From assembly GCA_964011275.1 (NCBI GenBank), contig CAXGOB010000010.1:21876-85875 (forward strand): 64,000 nucleotides of DNA. Direction: 5' to 3'. Shown piece by piece: positions 53,897-62,604 of the stretch. Position 1 is the first letter of the stretch. Each line of letters opens with the position of its first letter. The DNA comes from UBA7328 sp002471345. GTDB taxonomy: Bacteria; Bacteroidota; Bacteroidia; Chitinophagales; Saprospiraceae. The notes under the pieces are model-generated. The model did no database searches and was not told the DNA's origin. It saw only the letters and a list, made by a program, of their open reading frames with translations. A program made the translations under genes and the position numbers.

Positions 53897-54604
53897 GTGG
53901 TCGACATTGAGACTGCAAGTATGGTGGTTTCTTATGACAATCTCGACTCTCAGAGTCAATCTTTTTGGGTCAAAAAATCCAAGCGGTTGTCAAAAAACAA
54001 CAATAATGGACATGATGAGAAGTATTTAAGTCAATTGTATGATGATAAAGCTGCAATCTTCGCTGAATTTGGAAAAATCATCTGCATTTCTGTTGGAATT
54101 TTTGAAGTAAGTGAACAAGTAGATTCACTTAGAATCAAATCGTATCATAGTGATGATGAATATGAATTACTTACAGCTTTTGCTGAATTACTTCAAAGTC
54201 ATTTTTACGATAAGTATCATCATACTATTGCTGGGCATAATCTCAAAGAATTTGACATTCCATTCATCTGTAGAAGAATGATAATTAACAAAATCAAATT
54301 ACCGAACCTACTTAGGATCCATGGAGCTAGGCCTTGGCAAGTACCTCATCTTATGGATACTCTTGAACTTTGGAAATTTGGAGATTATAAGAATTATTCT
54401 TCCTTAGATCTTCTTTGCTCTATACTTGGTGTGCCTTCTCCTAAGGACAAAATGGACGGCAGTCAGGTGAGCAGAGCTTACTGGGAAGGTAAAATAGAGG
54501 AGATAAAGTCGTATTGTGAAAAAGATGTCTTGGCTACAGCTAGGGTTATGCTTCGCCTATTGGGAAGAGAATACTTAGCTGATGAGGCAGTGGTTTTTCT
54601 TTAA
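53897..54604 (+). CDS. Predicted 3'-5' exonuclease, DnaQ/PolB-like
   Basis: A 235-residue nuclease of the DEDDy type (PolB-exonuclease-like). Exo I is DIET (Asp3-Glu5), Exo II is in HTIAGHNLKEFDIPFICRRM (GHNLKEFD) and Exo III in YCEKDVLATARVMLRLL (YxxxD). The start is a GTG at 53897 which leaves the first beta-strand only two residues long. Upstream in frame there is Y-N-L-N-Q-L-K-R-T-L before a stop, but no ATG, TTG or other GTG, so the start is fixed by default. The residues LKRTLVVDIET look like a normal first strand, so a non-standard start upstream is possible. Confidence 0.88.
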   Translation: MVDIETASMVVSYDNLDSQSQSFWVKKSKRLSKNNNNGHDEKYLSQLYDDKAAIFAEFGKIICISVGIFEVSEQVDSLRIKSYHSDDEYELLTAFAELLQSHFYDKYHHTIAGHNLKEFDIPFICRRMIINKIKLPNLLRIHGARPWQVPHLMDTLELWKFGDYKNYSSLDLLCSILGVPSPKDKMDGSQVSRAYWEGKIEEIKSYCEKDVLATARVMLRLLGREYLADEAVVFL

Positions 54605-54683
54605 TACAAAATCTGAATAATGTAAATATTTGACGACAATAGCACATTTCAATCCTATGTTAGTAGAATTTGCACAACTTCTT

Positions 54684-54691
54684 TAGCTTTG
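54684..54691 (+). promoter_or_regulatory. Possible -7 element for rpe
   Basis: TAGCTTTGCAC matches TAnnTTTG 18 bases before the rpe ATG. A -33 TTTG is not seen at the standard distance. Confidence 0.45.
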
Positions 54692-54709
54692 CACCTCTAA
54701 ACAGAACTC

Positions 54710-55369
54710 ATGGCGCATCTTATAGCACCTTCTATTTTAGCTGCTGATTTTTTACACCTTAAGGAAGGTATTGACATTGTGAATAACAGCAATGCAGATT
54801 GGCTTCATATTGATGTAATGGATGGTCATTTTGTTCCCAATATTAGCTTCGGATTAGCATTAATGCCTGCTTTTAAATCCGGTTGTAAAAAGACAAAGGA
54901 TGTCCATTTAATGATCTCCAATCCAGATCAATATTTAGAAGCATTTGTATATGAAGGAGCAGATGTGCTTACTGTACATTACGAAGCATGTGATCATCTT
55001 CATAGGACAGTACAGAGAATCAAGGAACTAGGTGCAAAGGCTGGAGTTGCTATTAATCCTCATACTTCTGTAGACCTATTAGATGATATATTAGAAGAAG
55101 TGGATGTAGTTTGTGTGATGAGTGTAAATCCAGGATATGGTGGGCAAAAATTCATCTATCAAACTTTACCTAAAGTAAGAAAACTGAGAGCTAAATTGGA
55201 CGAAAGAAACTTAGATGCTTTGATAGAAATCGATGGAGGTGTTGGCATGCAGAATGCAGAGTCATTATTACAAGCAGGAGCCAATGTACTAGTAGCAGGA
55301 AGTAGTGTCTACAAATCTAAAAATCCAGTTGAAACAATAGCAAGACTTAAAAATATCGGGCAGGTATGA
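54710..55369 (+). CDS. rpe: Ribulose-phosphate 3-epimerase
   Basis: A 219-residue TIM-barrel enzyme of the pentose phosphate pathway that interconverts ribulose 5-phosphate and xylulose 5-phosphate. Motifs: IAPSILAADFLHL, the metal and catalytic region HIDVMDGHFVPNISFG, KDVHLMI, the phosphate loop CVMSVNPGYGGQKFI and IEIDGGVG with AGSSVYKS. Length is standard. Its stop overlaps the start of the TonB receptor by 4 bases (ATGA), so the two are translationally coupled. Confidence 0.96.
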   Translation: MAHLIAPSILAADFLHLKEGIDIVNNSNADWLHIDVMDGHFVPNISFGLALMPAFKSGCKKTKDVHLMISNPDQYLEAFVYEGADVLTVHYEACDHLHRTVQRIKELGAKAGVAINPHTSVDLLDDILEEVDVVCVMSVNPGYGGQKFIYQTLPKVRKLRAKLDERNLDALIEIDGGVGMQNAESLLQAGANVLVAGSSVYKSKNPVETIARLKNIGQV

Positions 55370-57894
55370 TAAAAAGAATCTTTTGTTTTAAACTCCAGAT
55401 TGCTGTCTTTTTCCTTACCTACCTTTTTGTTAATCAGTCATTTGCACAACAGATTACCATACAAGGAAGAATAAACAACGGACTGGACAATGAACCCGTT
55501 GAGTTTGCTACAGTATTCTTCAAAAACTCTACTACAAGCACGGATTCTGATGAGAATGGATATTTTATATTGACTACAGATTGGGCTGAAGGTTTGACCC
55601 TTTCAATAAGTAGGTTAGGCTTTAAAGAATTTGAAACAAGTATACGAGAGCCAAAGAATCTATTCCTAGAAATCACCATGGCTCCAGAAGAATCCGAAGT
55701 AGAAGTCATCATAACAGAGAATCGTCTTAAAGCTACTGAAATGATCAGAGAAAGAGCTGAAGAGCTTAAATTTCTCCCCTCAGCATCTGGAAACTTTGAA
55801 AGTATTCTTCCGCACATTGCTCTAGGAACAAGAGGCGGCACTGGTGGAGAACTGAGTTCTCAATATAATGTGAGAGGTGGCAACTATGATGAAAATTTAG
55901 TCTATGTCAATGATTTTGAAATATTCAGACCTCAGCTAATAAGTAATAGTGTACAAGAAGGATTGTCATTTCCTAATCCAGATCTGATGCGAGATTTATC
56001 CTTTTCATCAGGTGGTTACGAAGCCAAATATGGGGATAAAATGTCTTCTGTATTAGACATTAAATATAAGCGCCCTACAGATTTTCATGGTTCAGTCAGT
56101 GCAAGTTTTCTTGGTGCAACTACACATTTAGAAGGCTCAAAACAGATAGGAAAAAGCAGCTTCAACCAATTGAGATATTTGGTAGGTGCTAGATACAAGA
56201 CTACACAATACCTTTTGTCATCCTTAGATACGGAAGGACAATACACGCCTCATCATTCAGATTTTCAAGGTTACCTTACTTATGATATTACTAATGACCT
56301 GCAGATTGGATTCATAGGTAATTATAATAGAAGCCAATACAATTTTATTCCAATAAGTAGAGCCACTGGAGTAGGATTGATTGATTTTGCATTAGAATTG
56401 AATACCGTATTTCAAGGTCGAGAATCTGATGAATTCCAAACAGGAATGGGTGGATTGTCCTTTACCTACATTCCAGAAAGAGAAAAGAATCCATTATTTA
56501 TAAAGCTTCTTGCATCTCGATATCAAGGTAAAGAATTTGAGAATTTTGACATCACAGGCTTTTACAGATTAAGTCAAATAGAGAGCAATCTGGGTAGTGA
56601 GAATGCAGGTGAAGAAGTAGCAGTTTTGGGTGTTGGTACAGAACAAGAATTTGGTAGAAATAGACTACAAAGTCAAATCACCAACGTAGCCTTGAGAGGA
56701 GGGATTGAGTTGCAACCCAATGAAAGTGGCAAACCCGTTCATTTCCTTCAATGGGGACTAAAGTATCAGAGAGAATTGATGGATGATCGTCTTAATGAGT
56801 GGATTAGAATAGATTCTGCAGGTTATTCGATACCATCTAGTGAAAGTCAGGTGTTAATATGGAATGTTTTGAAAACAGAGAACGAAATAGAATCAAATAG
56901 ATTTAGTGGGTTTATTCAAAACAGCATTGATTTTAAAGGAGAAGATACAGATGTGAAATTGAACATAGGTGCTCGTTTTTCTCACTGGTCACTAAGTGAT
57001 GAGTTCATTTTCAGTCCAAGAGCTCAGGTTCTTTTTAAACCGAAAGGAGACGATGTCAGAGTCTCTTACAAACTAGCCGGTGGATTATATTATCAGTCTC
57101 CATTTTATAGAGAACTAAGAAGACCAGATGGTACTATTAATACTAATCTCAAGTCTCAGAGATCAATACATGCATTAGGTGGAATTACTTATGACTTTTT
57201 CTGGAAGGATATAAGTACCAAGCCATTCAAGATTATTAGTGAAATCTACTATAAGAAGTTTTCCAATCTTACTGCCTACGAAATCGACAACGTAAGACTT
57301 AGGTATAGCGGAGAAAATGATGCCACTGGATATGCAGCAGGCATAGATTTCAGAATAAATGGAGCTTTTGTACCAGGTACAGAATCATGGTTAAATCTTT
57401 CTTTATTAAAAACTAGAGAAAACATCAGTAACGTCCAACATCTAGCTGTAGAAGTAGGTGAAGATCCTAAAGAAGTAGACAATGTCCCGAGACCCACAGA
57501 TCAATTTTTCAATGTTTCTTTATTCTTCCAAGATTATTTACCTGGTAATGAACACTTCAAAGTTAATCTCAACCTTATTTTTGGATCAGGTCTTCCATTT
57601 GGATTAAGGGATAACAATCAAGTCTATAGAAATGTATTCCGATACAAAGGATATCGAAGGGTAGATATTGGATTTGCCTATCACATGTGGGACACTTCCA
57701 GAAAGCTAACAAGGCCAAATAGTATTTTTAGATCCATGGATAATGTGTGGCTCACATTAGAAGTTTTTAATCTCATGGGAATCGAGAATGTATCTTCTAA
57801 TACTTGGGTAAGGACAGTTTTCAATCAACAATTTGCTGTACCTAACAATCTTACGACTAGAAGGATTAATCTGAAATTCAAAGTAGAATTTTAG
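55366..57894 (+). CDS. TonB-dependent outer-membrane receptor with carboxypeptidase-regulatory domain
   Basis: An 842-residue outer-membrane barrel. A signal peptide (about 1-27, VNQSFAQQ) is followed by a CarboxypepD_reg-like beta domain (about 28-110; GRINNGLDNEPVEFATVFFKN, GYFILTTDWAEG), a plug (about 120-240; RERAEELKFLPSASGNFES, YNVRGGNYDENLVYVNDFEI, GYEAKYGDKMSSVLDI) and a long beta-barrel to the end, with the C-terminal INLKFKVEF strand. No SusD-like gene is adjacent, so it is probably not a classic polysaccharide utilisation pair. The ligand is unknown. It is coupled to rpe and followed after 2 bases by the LOG-Nudix gene. Confidence 0.92.
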   Translation: MIKRIFCFKLQIAVFFLTYLFVNQSFAQQITIQGRINNGLDNEPVEFATVFFKNSTTSTDSDENGYFILTTDWAEGLTLSISRLGFKEFETSIREPKNLFLEITMAPEESEVEVIITENRLKATEMIRERAEELKFLPSASGNFESILPHIALGTRGGTGGELSSQYNVRGGNYDENLVYVNDFEIFRPQLISNSVQEGLSFPNPDLMRDLSFSSGGYEAKYGDKMSSVLDIKYKRPTDFHGSVSASFLGATTHLEGSKQIGKSSFNQLRYLVGARYKTTQYLLSSLDTEGQYTPHHSDFQGYLTYDITNDLQIGFIGNYNRSQYNFIPISRATGVGLIDFALELNTVFQGRESDEFQTGMGGLSFTYIPEREKNPLFIKLLASRYQGKEFENFDITGFYRLSQIESNLGSENAGEEVAVLGVGTEQEFGRNRLQSQITNVALRGGIELQPNESGKPVHFLQWGLKYQRELMDDRLNEWIRIDSAGYSIPSSESQVLIWNVLKTENEIESNRFSGFIQNSIDFKGEDTDVKLNIGARFSHWSLSDEFIFSPRAQVLFKPKGDDVRVSYKLAGGLYYQSPFYRELRRPDGTINTNLKSQRSIHALGGITYDFFWKDISTKPFKIISEIYYKKFSNLTAYEIDNVRLRYSGENDATGYAAGIDFRINGAFVPGTESWLNLSLLKTRENISNVQHLAVEVGEDPKEVDNVPRPTDQFFNVSLFFQDYLPGNEHFKVNLNLIFGSGLPFGLRDNNQVYRNVFRYKGYRRVDIGFAYHMWDTSRKLTRPNSIFRSMDNVWLTLEVFNLMGIENVSSNTWVRTVFNQQFAVPNNLTTRRINLKFKVEF

Positions 57895-57896
57895 CC

Positions 57897-58853
57897 ATGG
57901 ATTCAAAGCAAAGAACGGTATGCATCTACTGCGGTGCCAATGAAGGAAACTCATCTGAAATTCTACTGCAATCTAAAATTTTAGCTGAAGACTTAGCCAG
58001 AATGGGCTTTGACTTGGTATATGGAGGAGGAAAAGACGGTCTTATGCTACTAGTGGCAGATATTTTCATGGCACATGGCAGAAAGGTTATTGGTATAAGA
58101 CCTGAGAAATTGGTCAAAGATGAAGAACTACATACTGGTATAAGTGAAATCGAGGTTGTTCCAAATATGTATATACGTAAATCGCGAATGATTGAACTGT
58201 CAGATATTCTCATCGCCTTACCTGGAGGCATTGGTACTTTGGATGAGTTAATGGACGCATTCACCGAGACCAAATTAGGATTTGTAAACAAACAAATTTT
58301 AGTCCTAAATGTGGATGATTACTATGCTGGACTGATGACCATGATAGGAAATATGGTAGATAATGGTTTTTTAAAAAAAGAAGATTCAAAGCTTTTAAAT
58401 TTCTCTTCAAGTCCTATTGGAATCTTGAAAAAACTAGAGACATTTTATCCCCAAACTGCTAAAGAAATTGATAAATTGGCTCTTATTGAAATCCAAAAAG
58501 GTAGGATCCTCACTACCCTATCAAAAGGAAAATCATCTTATTATATCCCAGGAGGGAAACGTGACATTGGAGAAACTGATAAAGAAGCTCTAATTAGAGA
58601 GGTAAAAGAAGAACTTACCGTGGAATTAAATCCTTCATCCATTAAATATACAGGTACTTATAGAGCTCAGGCTGATGGAAAACAGGACGGAGTCATGGTG
58701 AAAATGACATGCTACAGCGCTGATTATCAGGGAGATCTGAAAGCAGATAATGAGATAGCTGAGATCAGGTGGATGACTTATGCGGATAGAGATAAAGTAT
58801 CACATGTAGATAAAATCATTTTTGATGATTTGAAAGACAAAGGAATATTATAA
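57897..58853 (+). CDS. LOG-family (lysine decarboxylase-like) phosphoribohydrolase fused to a Nudix domain
   Basis: A 318-residue fusion. Residues 1-185 form the LOG/TIGR00730 Rossmann domain: CIYCGANEGNS, VYGGGKDGLML, YIRKSRMIELS and the signature PGGIGTLDELMDAF (109-122), as in cytokinin riboside 5'-monophosphate phosphoribohydrolases, which release a base from a nucleoside monophosphate. Residues about 200-318 form a Nudix hydrolase: box GKRDIGETDKEALIREVKEE (220-239; Gly220, Glu226, Arg234, Glu235, Glu238, Glu239). The frame is continuous, with no stop or gap at the junction. The Nudix half could make the nucleotide that the LOG half consumes, or remove its products. It follows the TonB receptor by 2 bases. 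Confidence 0.9.
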   Translation: MDSKQRTVCIYCGANEGNSSEILLQSKILAEDLARMGFDLVYGGGKDGLMLLVADIFMAHGRKVIGIRPEKLVKDEELHTGISEIEVVPNMYIRKSRMIELSDILIALPGGIGTLDELMDAFTETKLGFVNKQILVLNVDDYYAGLMTMIGNMVDNGFLKKEDSKLLNFSSSPIGILKKLETFYPQTAKEIDKLALIEIQKGRILTTLSKGKSSYYIPGGKRDIGETDKEALIREVKEELTVELNPSSIKYTGTYRAQADGKQDGVMVKMTCYSADYQGDLKADNEIAEIRWMTYADRDKVSHVDKIIFDDLKDKGIL

Positions 58854-58955
58854 TCTATAATTCAATTTTTCTTCATTTTAAAATTTGGAATGGAAGTAAC
58901 TTTTTATTTCTATTCTACTAATTCTGCCTATCTTTTCCTCACAAAATCACAACAG

Positions 58956-59840
58956 ATGAAACTAGCTATTCACAATTGGATGAGAGCTGAAACCATAGAG
59001 ACAACTTTGGCCAGAATATCCAAAATTGGATATGAGTATATTGAGATACAAGGTGAACCCGATATGTACGACACCACTGAGATCAGAGCACTTCTTAAGA
59101 AATACAAAATCAAATGTTTTGGGTCAGTGACTTTAATGTTAGAGCAAAGAAATCTATTGGCAAGAGATGAAGCTCAACGAGCAATGTCAGTACAATATGT
59201 CAAAGATGTGATCACTATGGTGAAGGAGCTTGAAGGGGAAATGGTATCTGTAGTCCCAGGAACAGTTGGAAAAATAGTCCCAGACGGAAGGCCTGATCAA
59301 GAATGGCAATGGGCAATAGATGGAATAAAGGAGTGCTACAGTCATGCCGAAGATGCAGGTGTAAAAATAGGCATAGAACCAATCAATAGATTTGAGACAT
59401 ATTTCATTAATAGAGGAGCTCAAGCTCTAGCTTTAGCTAAAGAAGTTGGGGCAAATTGTGGTGTTTGTTTGGATATTTTTCATATGAATCTAGAAGAAGA
59501 AAATTATTATGAAACAATTGAGAACTGTGGAGACCGAATAGTAAATTTCCATGTAGCTGATAATAATCGAATGGCACCTGGAATGGGACATTTAAATTGG
59601 CCAAAGATTATTAAAACCTTAAAATCGACGGGTTATAATGGTCCACTTTCAGTTGAATTTGCCTCCCCTATTGATCGCACTCCTGCAAATCCACATCCTG
59701 GCAGCATTGATACAGATCCTCAAGGACTCAGTCCAGAGCAAAAAAAATTCCTTGAAGACCATGGAAGTGCTGCTGTGACTGAAGAGTTTTATACTTTTCT
59801 TACTCAAAAATCTTCTGATACTTTAAGACCTCTTATATGA
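58956..59840 (+). CDS. Sugar phosphate isomerase/epimerase family TIM barrel
   Basis: A 294-residue protein of the xylose-isomerase-like TIM-barrel superfamily; the ATG at 58956 (KLAIHNWMRAE) gives the normal N-terminus, while the open frame reaches back to 58890. Metal-binding acidic residues are expected in GIEPINRFETYF (Glu), CLDIFHMNLEE (Asp, His), NFHVADNNRMAPGMGHLNW (His, Asp) and LSVEFASP (Glu), which match the D-tagatose/D-psicose 3-epimerase group. It overlaps the enolase-superfamily gene by 4 bases. It opens a four-gene cluster that looks catabolic for a sugar or sugar acid. Confidence 0.88.
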   Translation: MKLAIHNWMRAETIETTLARISKIGYEYIEIQGEPDMYDTTEIRALLKKYKIKCFGSVTLMLEQRNLLARDEAQRAMSVQYVKDVITMVKELEGEMVSVVPGTVGKIVPDGRPDQEWQWAIDGIKECYSHAEDAGVKIGIEPINRFETYFINRGAQALALAKEVGANCGVCLDIFHMNLEEENYYETIENCGDRIVNFHVADNNRMAPGMGHLNWPKIIKTLKSTGYNGPLSVEFASPIDRTPANPHPGSIDTDPQGLSPEQKKFLEDHGSAAVTEEFYTFLTQKSSDTLRPLI

Positions 59841-61003
59841 AGATAGCGGATGTAGCAGCACATTGGATAAGTGTACCCATTCCTGTTAAAGGTCAATGGA
59901 GATCTGATTATGGGCGTCTTACTCATTTTGATATGTGTCTTGTCATCATCAAAACTGATGATGGTAGAATTGGAATAGGTGAGGCAAAATCTGCTGTAGG
60001 TGCCACAGGCTCTTGTGCAAGTATTGTGGCCTGTATAGAGCATGAACTTAAACCAATTATACTTGGAAAACCCGTACATAACATAAGTGAGTTATGGGAA
60101 CGGATGTACAATGGAAGCCGCGATCATTATGCATTGAGTAGAGGTCGTTCTTTTCCAATATTAGGCAATAGAGGTACCACTATCTCGGCAATGAGCGGAA
60201 TAGATATCGCTTTGTGGGATTTAAAGGGCCAAGATTTAAACACTCCAGTTGTAAATCTTCTAGGCGGTTCATGTAGATCTGAAATGGAAGCCTATGCGAG
60301 TGGAGGATGGGCTGATGCAGATGAAATTGGGGAACAGCTAAAAAGCTATTGTTCAAAAGGATTTAAAGGAGTAAAAATGCGTGTAGGCTCTATGGATGAT
60401 ACTGTTCCGTATAGTGTGAGGCGAGTAAAAGAAGCTCGATCAGCACTTGGAGATGGAATCAAACTGATGGCTGATGCACATGGGACATTCAGTGTTTCAG
60501 AAGCCAAAAGGTTTTGTAGAGATGTAGAAGATTGTAACTTATACTGGATGGAAGAACCTATTTCACCAGATAACAAAATTGGAACAGCAGAGGTAAGAGC
60601 ATGTACTCAGACCCCTATATCAGCAGGGGAAAGTGAATTCACAAGGTTTGACTTTGTTGAATTAATTAATCATAGAGCTGTAGATGTATTACAACCTGAT
60701 GCTGCAATTTGTGGTGGTATAACAGAATGTATGAAAGTGAGTGCATTAGCTGGGGCTTATCAATTGGAATTAGCTCCACATTGTTGGGGATCTGCTATAT
60801 CTTTCATGGCTGGAGTGAATGTTGCTTTTGCTTCTCCTTCCTCTGTCGTTATTGAATTCTCATTAGGTGGCAATCCGCTTATGTACGATTTATGTATAGA
60901 GGAGCCTGATGTAAAAGAAGGAATTGTAAAAGCTCCTAGCCGATCAGGTCTAGGTCTTTCTTTAAATATGGATTTTGTAAAAGAATACTCTAAAAAACTA
61001 TAG
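59837..61003 (+). CDS. Mandelate racemase / muconate lactonizing enzyme-family (enolase superfamily) protein
   Basis: A 388-residue enolase-superfamily enzyme of the mandelate racemase subgroup. The metal ligands are visible: LMADAHGTFSVSEA (Asp), WMEEPISP (Glu) and ISAGESEFTRFDF (Glu); the general bases are in GFKGVKMRVGSMD (Lys-x-Arg rather than Lys-x-Lys), then DVLQPDAAICGGITE (Asp) and APHCWGS (His). Family members dehydrate or racemise acid sugars such as galactarate, tartrate or rhamnonate; the present substrate is unknown. It is coupled by a 4-base overlap to the epimerase, and the VOC gene starts 3 bases after its stop. Confidence 0.92.
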   Translation: MKIADVAAHWISVPIPVKGQWRSDYGRLTHFDMCLVIIKTDDGRIGIGEAKSAVGATGSCASIVACIEHELKPIILGKPVHNISELWERMYNGSRDHYALSRGRSFPILGNRGTTISAMSGIDIALWDLKGQDLNTPVVNLLGGSCRSEMEAYASGGWADADEIGEQLKSYCSKGFKGVKMRVGSMDDTVPYSVRRVKEARSALGDGIKLMADAHGTFSVSEAKRFCRDVEDCNLYWMEEPISPDNKIGTAEVRACTQTPISAGESEFTRFDFVELINHRAVDVLQPDAAICGGITECMKVSALAGAYQLELAPHCWGSAISFMAGVNVAFASPSSVVIEFSLGGNPLMYDLCIEEPDVKEGIVKAPSRSGLGLSLNMDFVKEYSKKL

Positions 61004-61005
61004 TA

Positions 61006-61494
61006 ATGTCAAAAGTAACGGGCATAAATCATGTCACACTCATTGTTGATGACTTGGAAAAAGCTGCTCATTTTTATGAAGAAGAATTGGGATTAGAACC
61101 TATTGCAGCTTTTGTTTTTGATTATCCTACAGCATTTTTTAAAATTACAGATGACCAGCAATTGCATTTGTCAGAATGGGATGATGCTATATCTTTCAGG
61201 GGGCATATTTGTGTAAAAGTCGAGGATTTCAGTAGTTATTTCTATCGTTTTAAAGAATTAAATATCATTGATGTGAAACCTTGGGGCAATGTAAGACAAC
61301 TTCCAGATGGTGCTATGCAAATGTTCATTAGGGACCCATCTGGAAACTTAGTTGAATTATCATCTCATCCATCTGAAAAAGCCGATCCTAAAATTTTTGA
61401 GGATGAACTTTTTAAATCTGGCCTTTATGTAAGTGGTAGAAATGATTTTAGGGGTTATAAAAGTGAAAATGCCACACTTTATCATGGTGAATAA
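61006..61494 (+). CDS. VOC-family (glyoxalase/dioxygenase fold) protein
   Basis: A 162-residue protein of the vicinal-oxygen-chelate superfamily, normally metal-dependent. Motifs: GINHVTLIVDDLEKAAHFYE (His8 likely a metal ligand), FFKITDDQQLHLSEWDD, FRGHICVKVEDF, and IRDPSGNLVELSS (Glu likely a ligand). Such enzymes act in isomerisation, epoxide opening or ring cleavage; here it may handle a product of the sugar-acid pathway. It is packed in the operon, 3 bases from the enolase-family gene and about 34 bases before the dehydrogenase start. Confidence 0.92.
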   Translation: MSKVTGINHVTLIVDDLEKAAHFYEEELGLEPIAAFVFDYPTAFFKITDDQQLHLSEWDDAISFRGHICVKVEDFSSYFYRFKELNIIDVKPWGNVRQLPDGAMQMFIRDPSGNLVELSSHPSEKADPKIFEDELFKSGLYVSGRNDFRGYKSENATLYHGE

Positions 61495-61527
61495 TTCTTG
61501 CAAATTCATACTGTAGAAACTCTAACT

Positions 61528-62484
61528 ATGAAAAAACCTACAGTCTTATTACTTGAAACAGTTTCTCCAAAGGCTCATAATAACTTAGAACAAAATTGTC
61601 ACCTACTTATTTCAAAATCTCCGAAGTCTGGATTGGAGATTGTTGGAAACCAAAATGTTGATGCTATTATTACCAGAGGAAAAGGACAAGTTAATAAAGA
61701 GCTGATTACAGCTTGTAAAGGACTTAAAGTAATTGCTCGTTGTGGTGTAGGCTTGGACAATGTCGATATAGAAACTGCTTCATCGTTAGGAATAAAAGTA
61801 TTGAATGCTCCCGGAAGCAATGCTGATACTGTAGCAGAACATACTCTTGCCCTTATACTTTCAGCACAAAGAAAAATATACACTTCTGTAGAAGAAGTAA
61901 AAAATGAAAACTGGGGATATAGAGGTAAATACGATGGAGACGAAATCAGGGGAAAAACTTTAGGAATTATAGGAATGGGCGATATTGGTAAAAAAGTTGC
62001 CAGACTCGCTTCTGCATTTGGCATGAATATATTATACTCGAATAGATCAAAAGTGGATACTAACTACAAGAATGTTCATATAGACATTCTTCTTAAGGAG
62101 TCAGACATTATAAGCATTCACCTAGAATTCAATAATGAAACCAAGGGATGCTTATCAGCAGAATCATTTTCCAAAAGTGTAAAATCTCCAATCTTAATCA
62201 ATACTTCAAGAGGAGGAATCATCGAAGATCATCAAGTTCTTAGCGCTTTAAAGAATGGATACATTTCTGCTTTTGCTGCAGATGTATTGTCTACTGAACC
62301 TCCACCAAAAGATTCTGAACTTTTGAAAATGAAAAATGTATACATAACTCCTCATTCTGCAAGCCTTACATCTATCACTTTTAATGAGATGTGTGAAATG
62401 ACAGTTGAGAATACTCTATTTATTTTAGAAGGCAGAGAAATAGATGATAAATTCATTTTTAATCGAATCGAATTAAGATTATAA
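61528..62484 (+). CDS. D-isomer-specific 2-hydroxyacid dehydrogenase
   Basis: A 318-residue NAD-dependent dehydrogenase; ATG at 61528 gives KKPTVLLLETVSPKAHN as the N-terminus, while the open frame extends to a TTG at 61498. The NAD-binding loop is TLGIIGMGDIGKKVARLA. The catalytic set is present: Arg in INTSRGGIIEDHQ, Glu in DVLSTEPPPKDSEL and His in VYITPHSASLT. It resembles phosphoglycerate dehydrogenase and glyoxylate/hydroxypyruvate reductases. As last gene of the cluster it may reduce or oxidise a 2-keto or 2-hydroxy acid from the sugar-acid pathway. Confidence 0.93.
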   Translation: MKKPTVLLLETVSPKAHNNLEQNCHLLISKSPKSGLEIVGNQNVDAIITRGKGQVNKELITACKGLKVIARCGVGLDNVDIETASSLGIKVLNAPGSNADTVAEHTLALILSAQRKIYTSVEEVKNENWGYRGKYDGDEIRGKTLGIIGMGDIGKKVARLASAFGMNILYSNRSKVDTNYKNVHIDILLKESDIISIHLEFNNETKGCLSAESFSKSVKSPILINTSRGGIIEDHQVLSALKNGYISAFAADVLSTEPPPKDSELLKMKNVYITPHSASLTSITFNEMCEMTVENTLFILEGREIDDKFIFNRIELRL

Positions 62485-62604
62485 CAGTAATTTCTGCTTT
62501 TGCACAACATCAAGTATGAAAACCTTAAGTTCAGTTGCACATATTCTTTACTTTTAATTTCTTATCTTTTATTTGAAATAATTCGTTTAAAAAACTATAA
62601 TATC

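Noticed and set aside
62500..62604. N-terminal extension of the right-end lipoprotein from a TTG
   Set aside because: It would bury the lipoprotein signal that starts cleanly at 62605.
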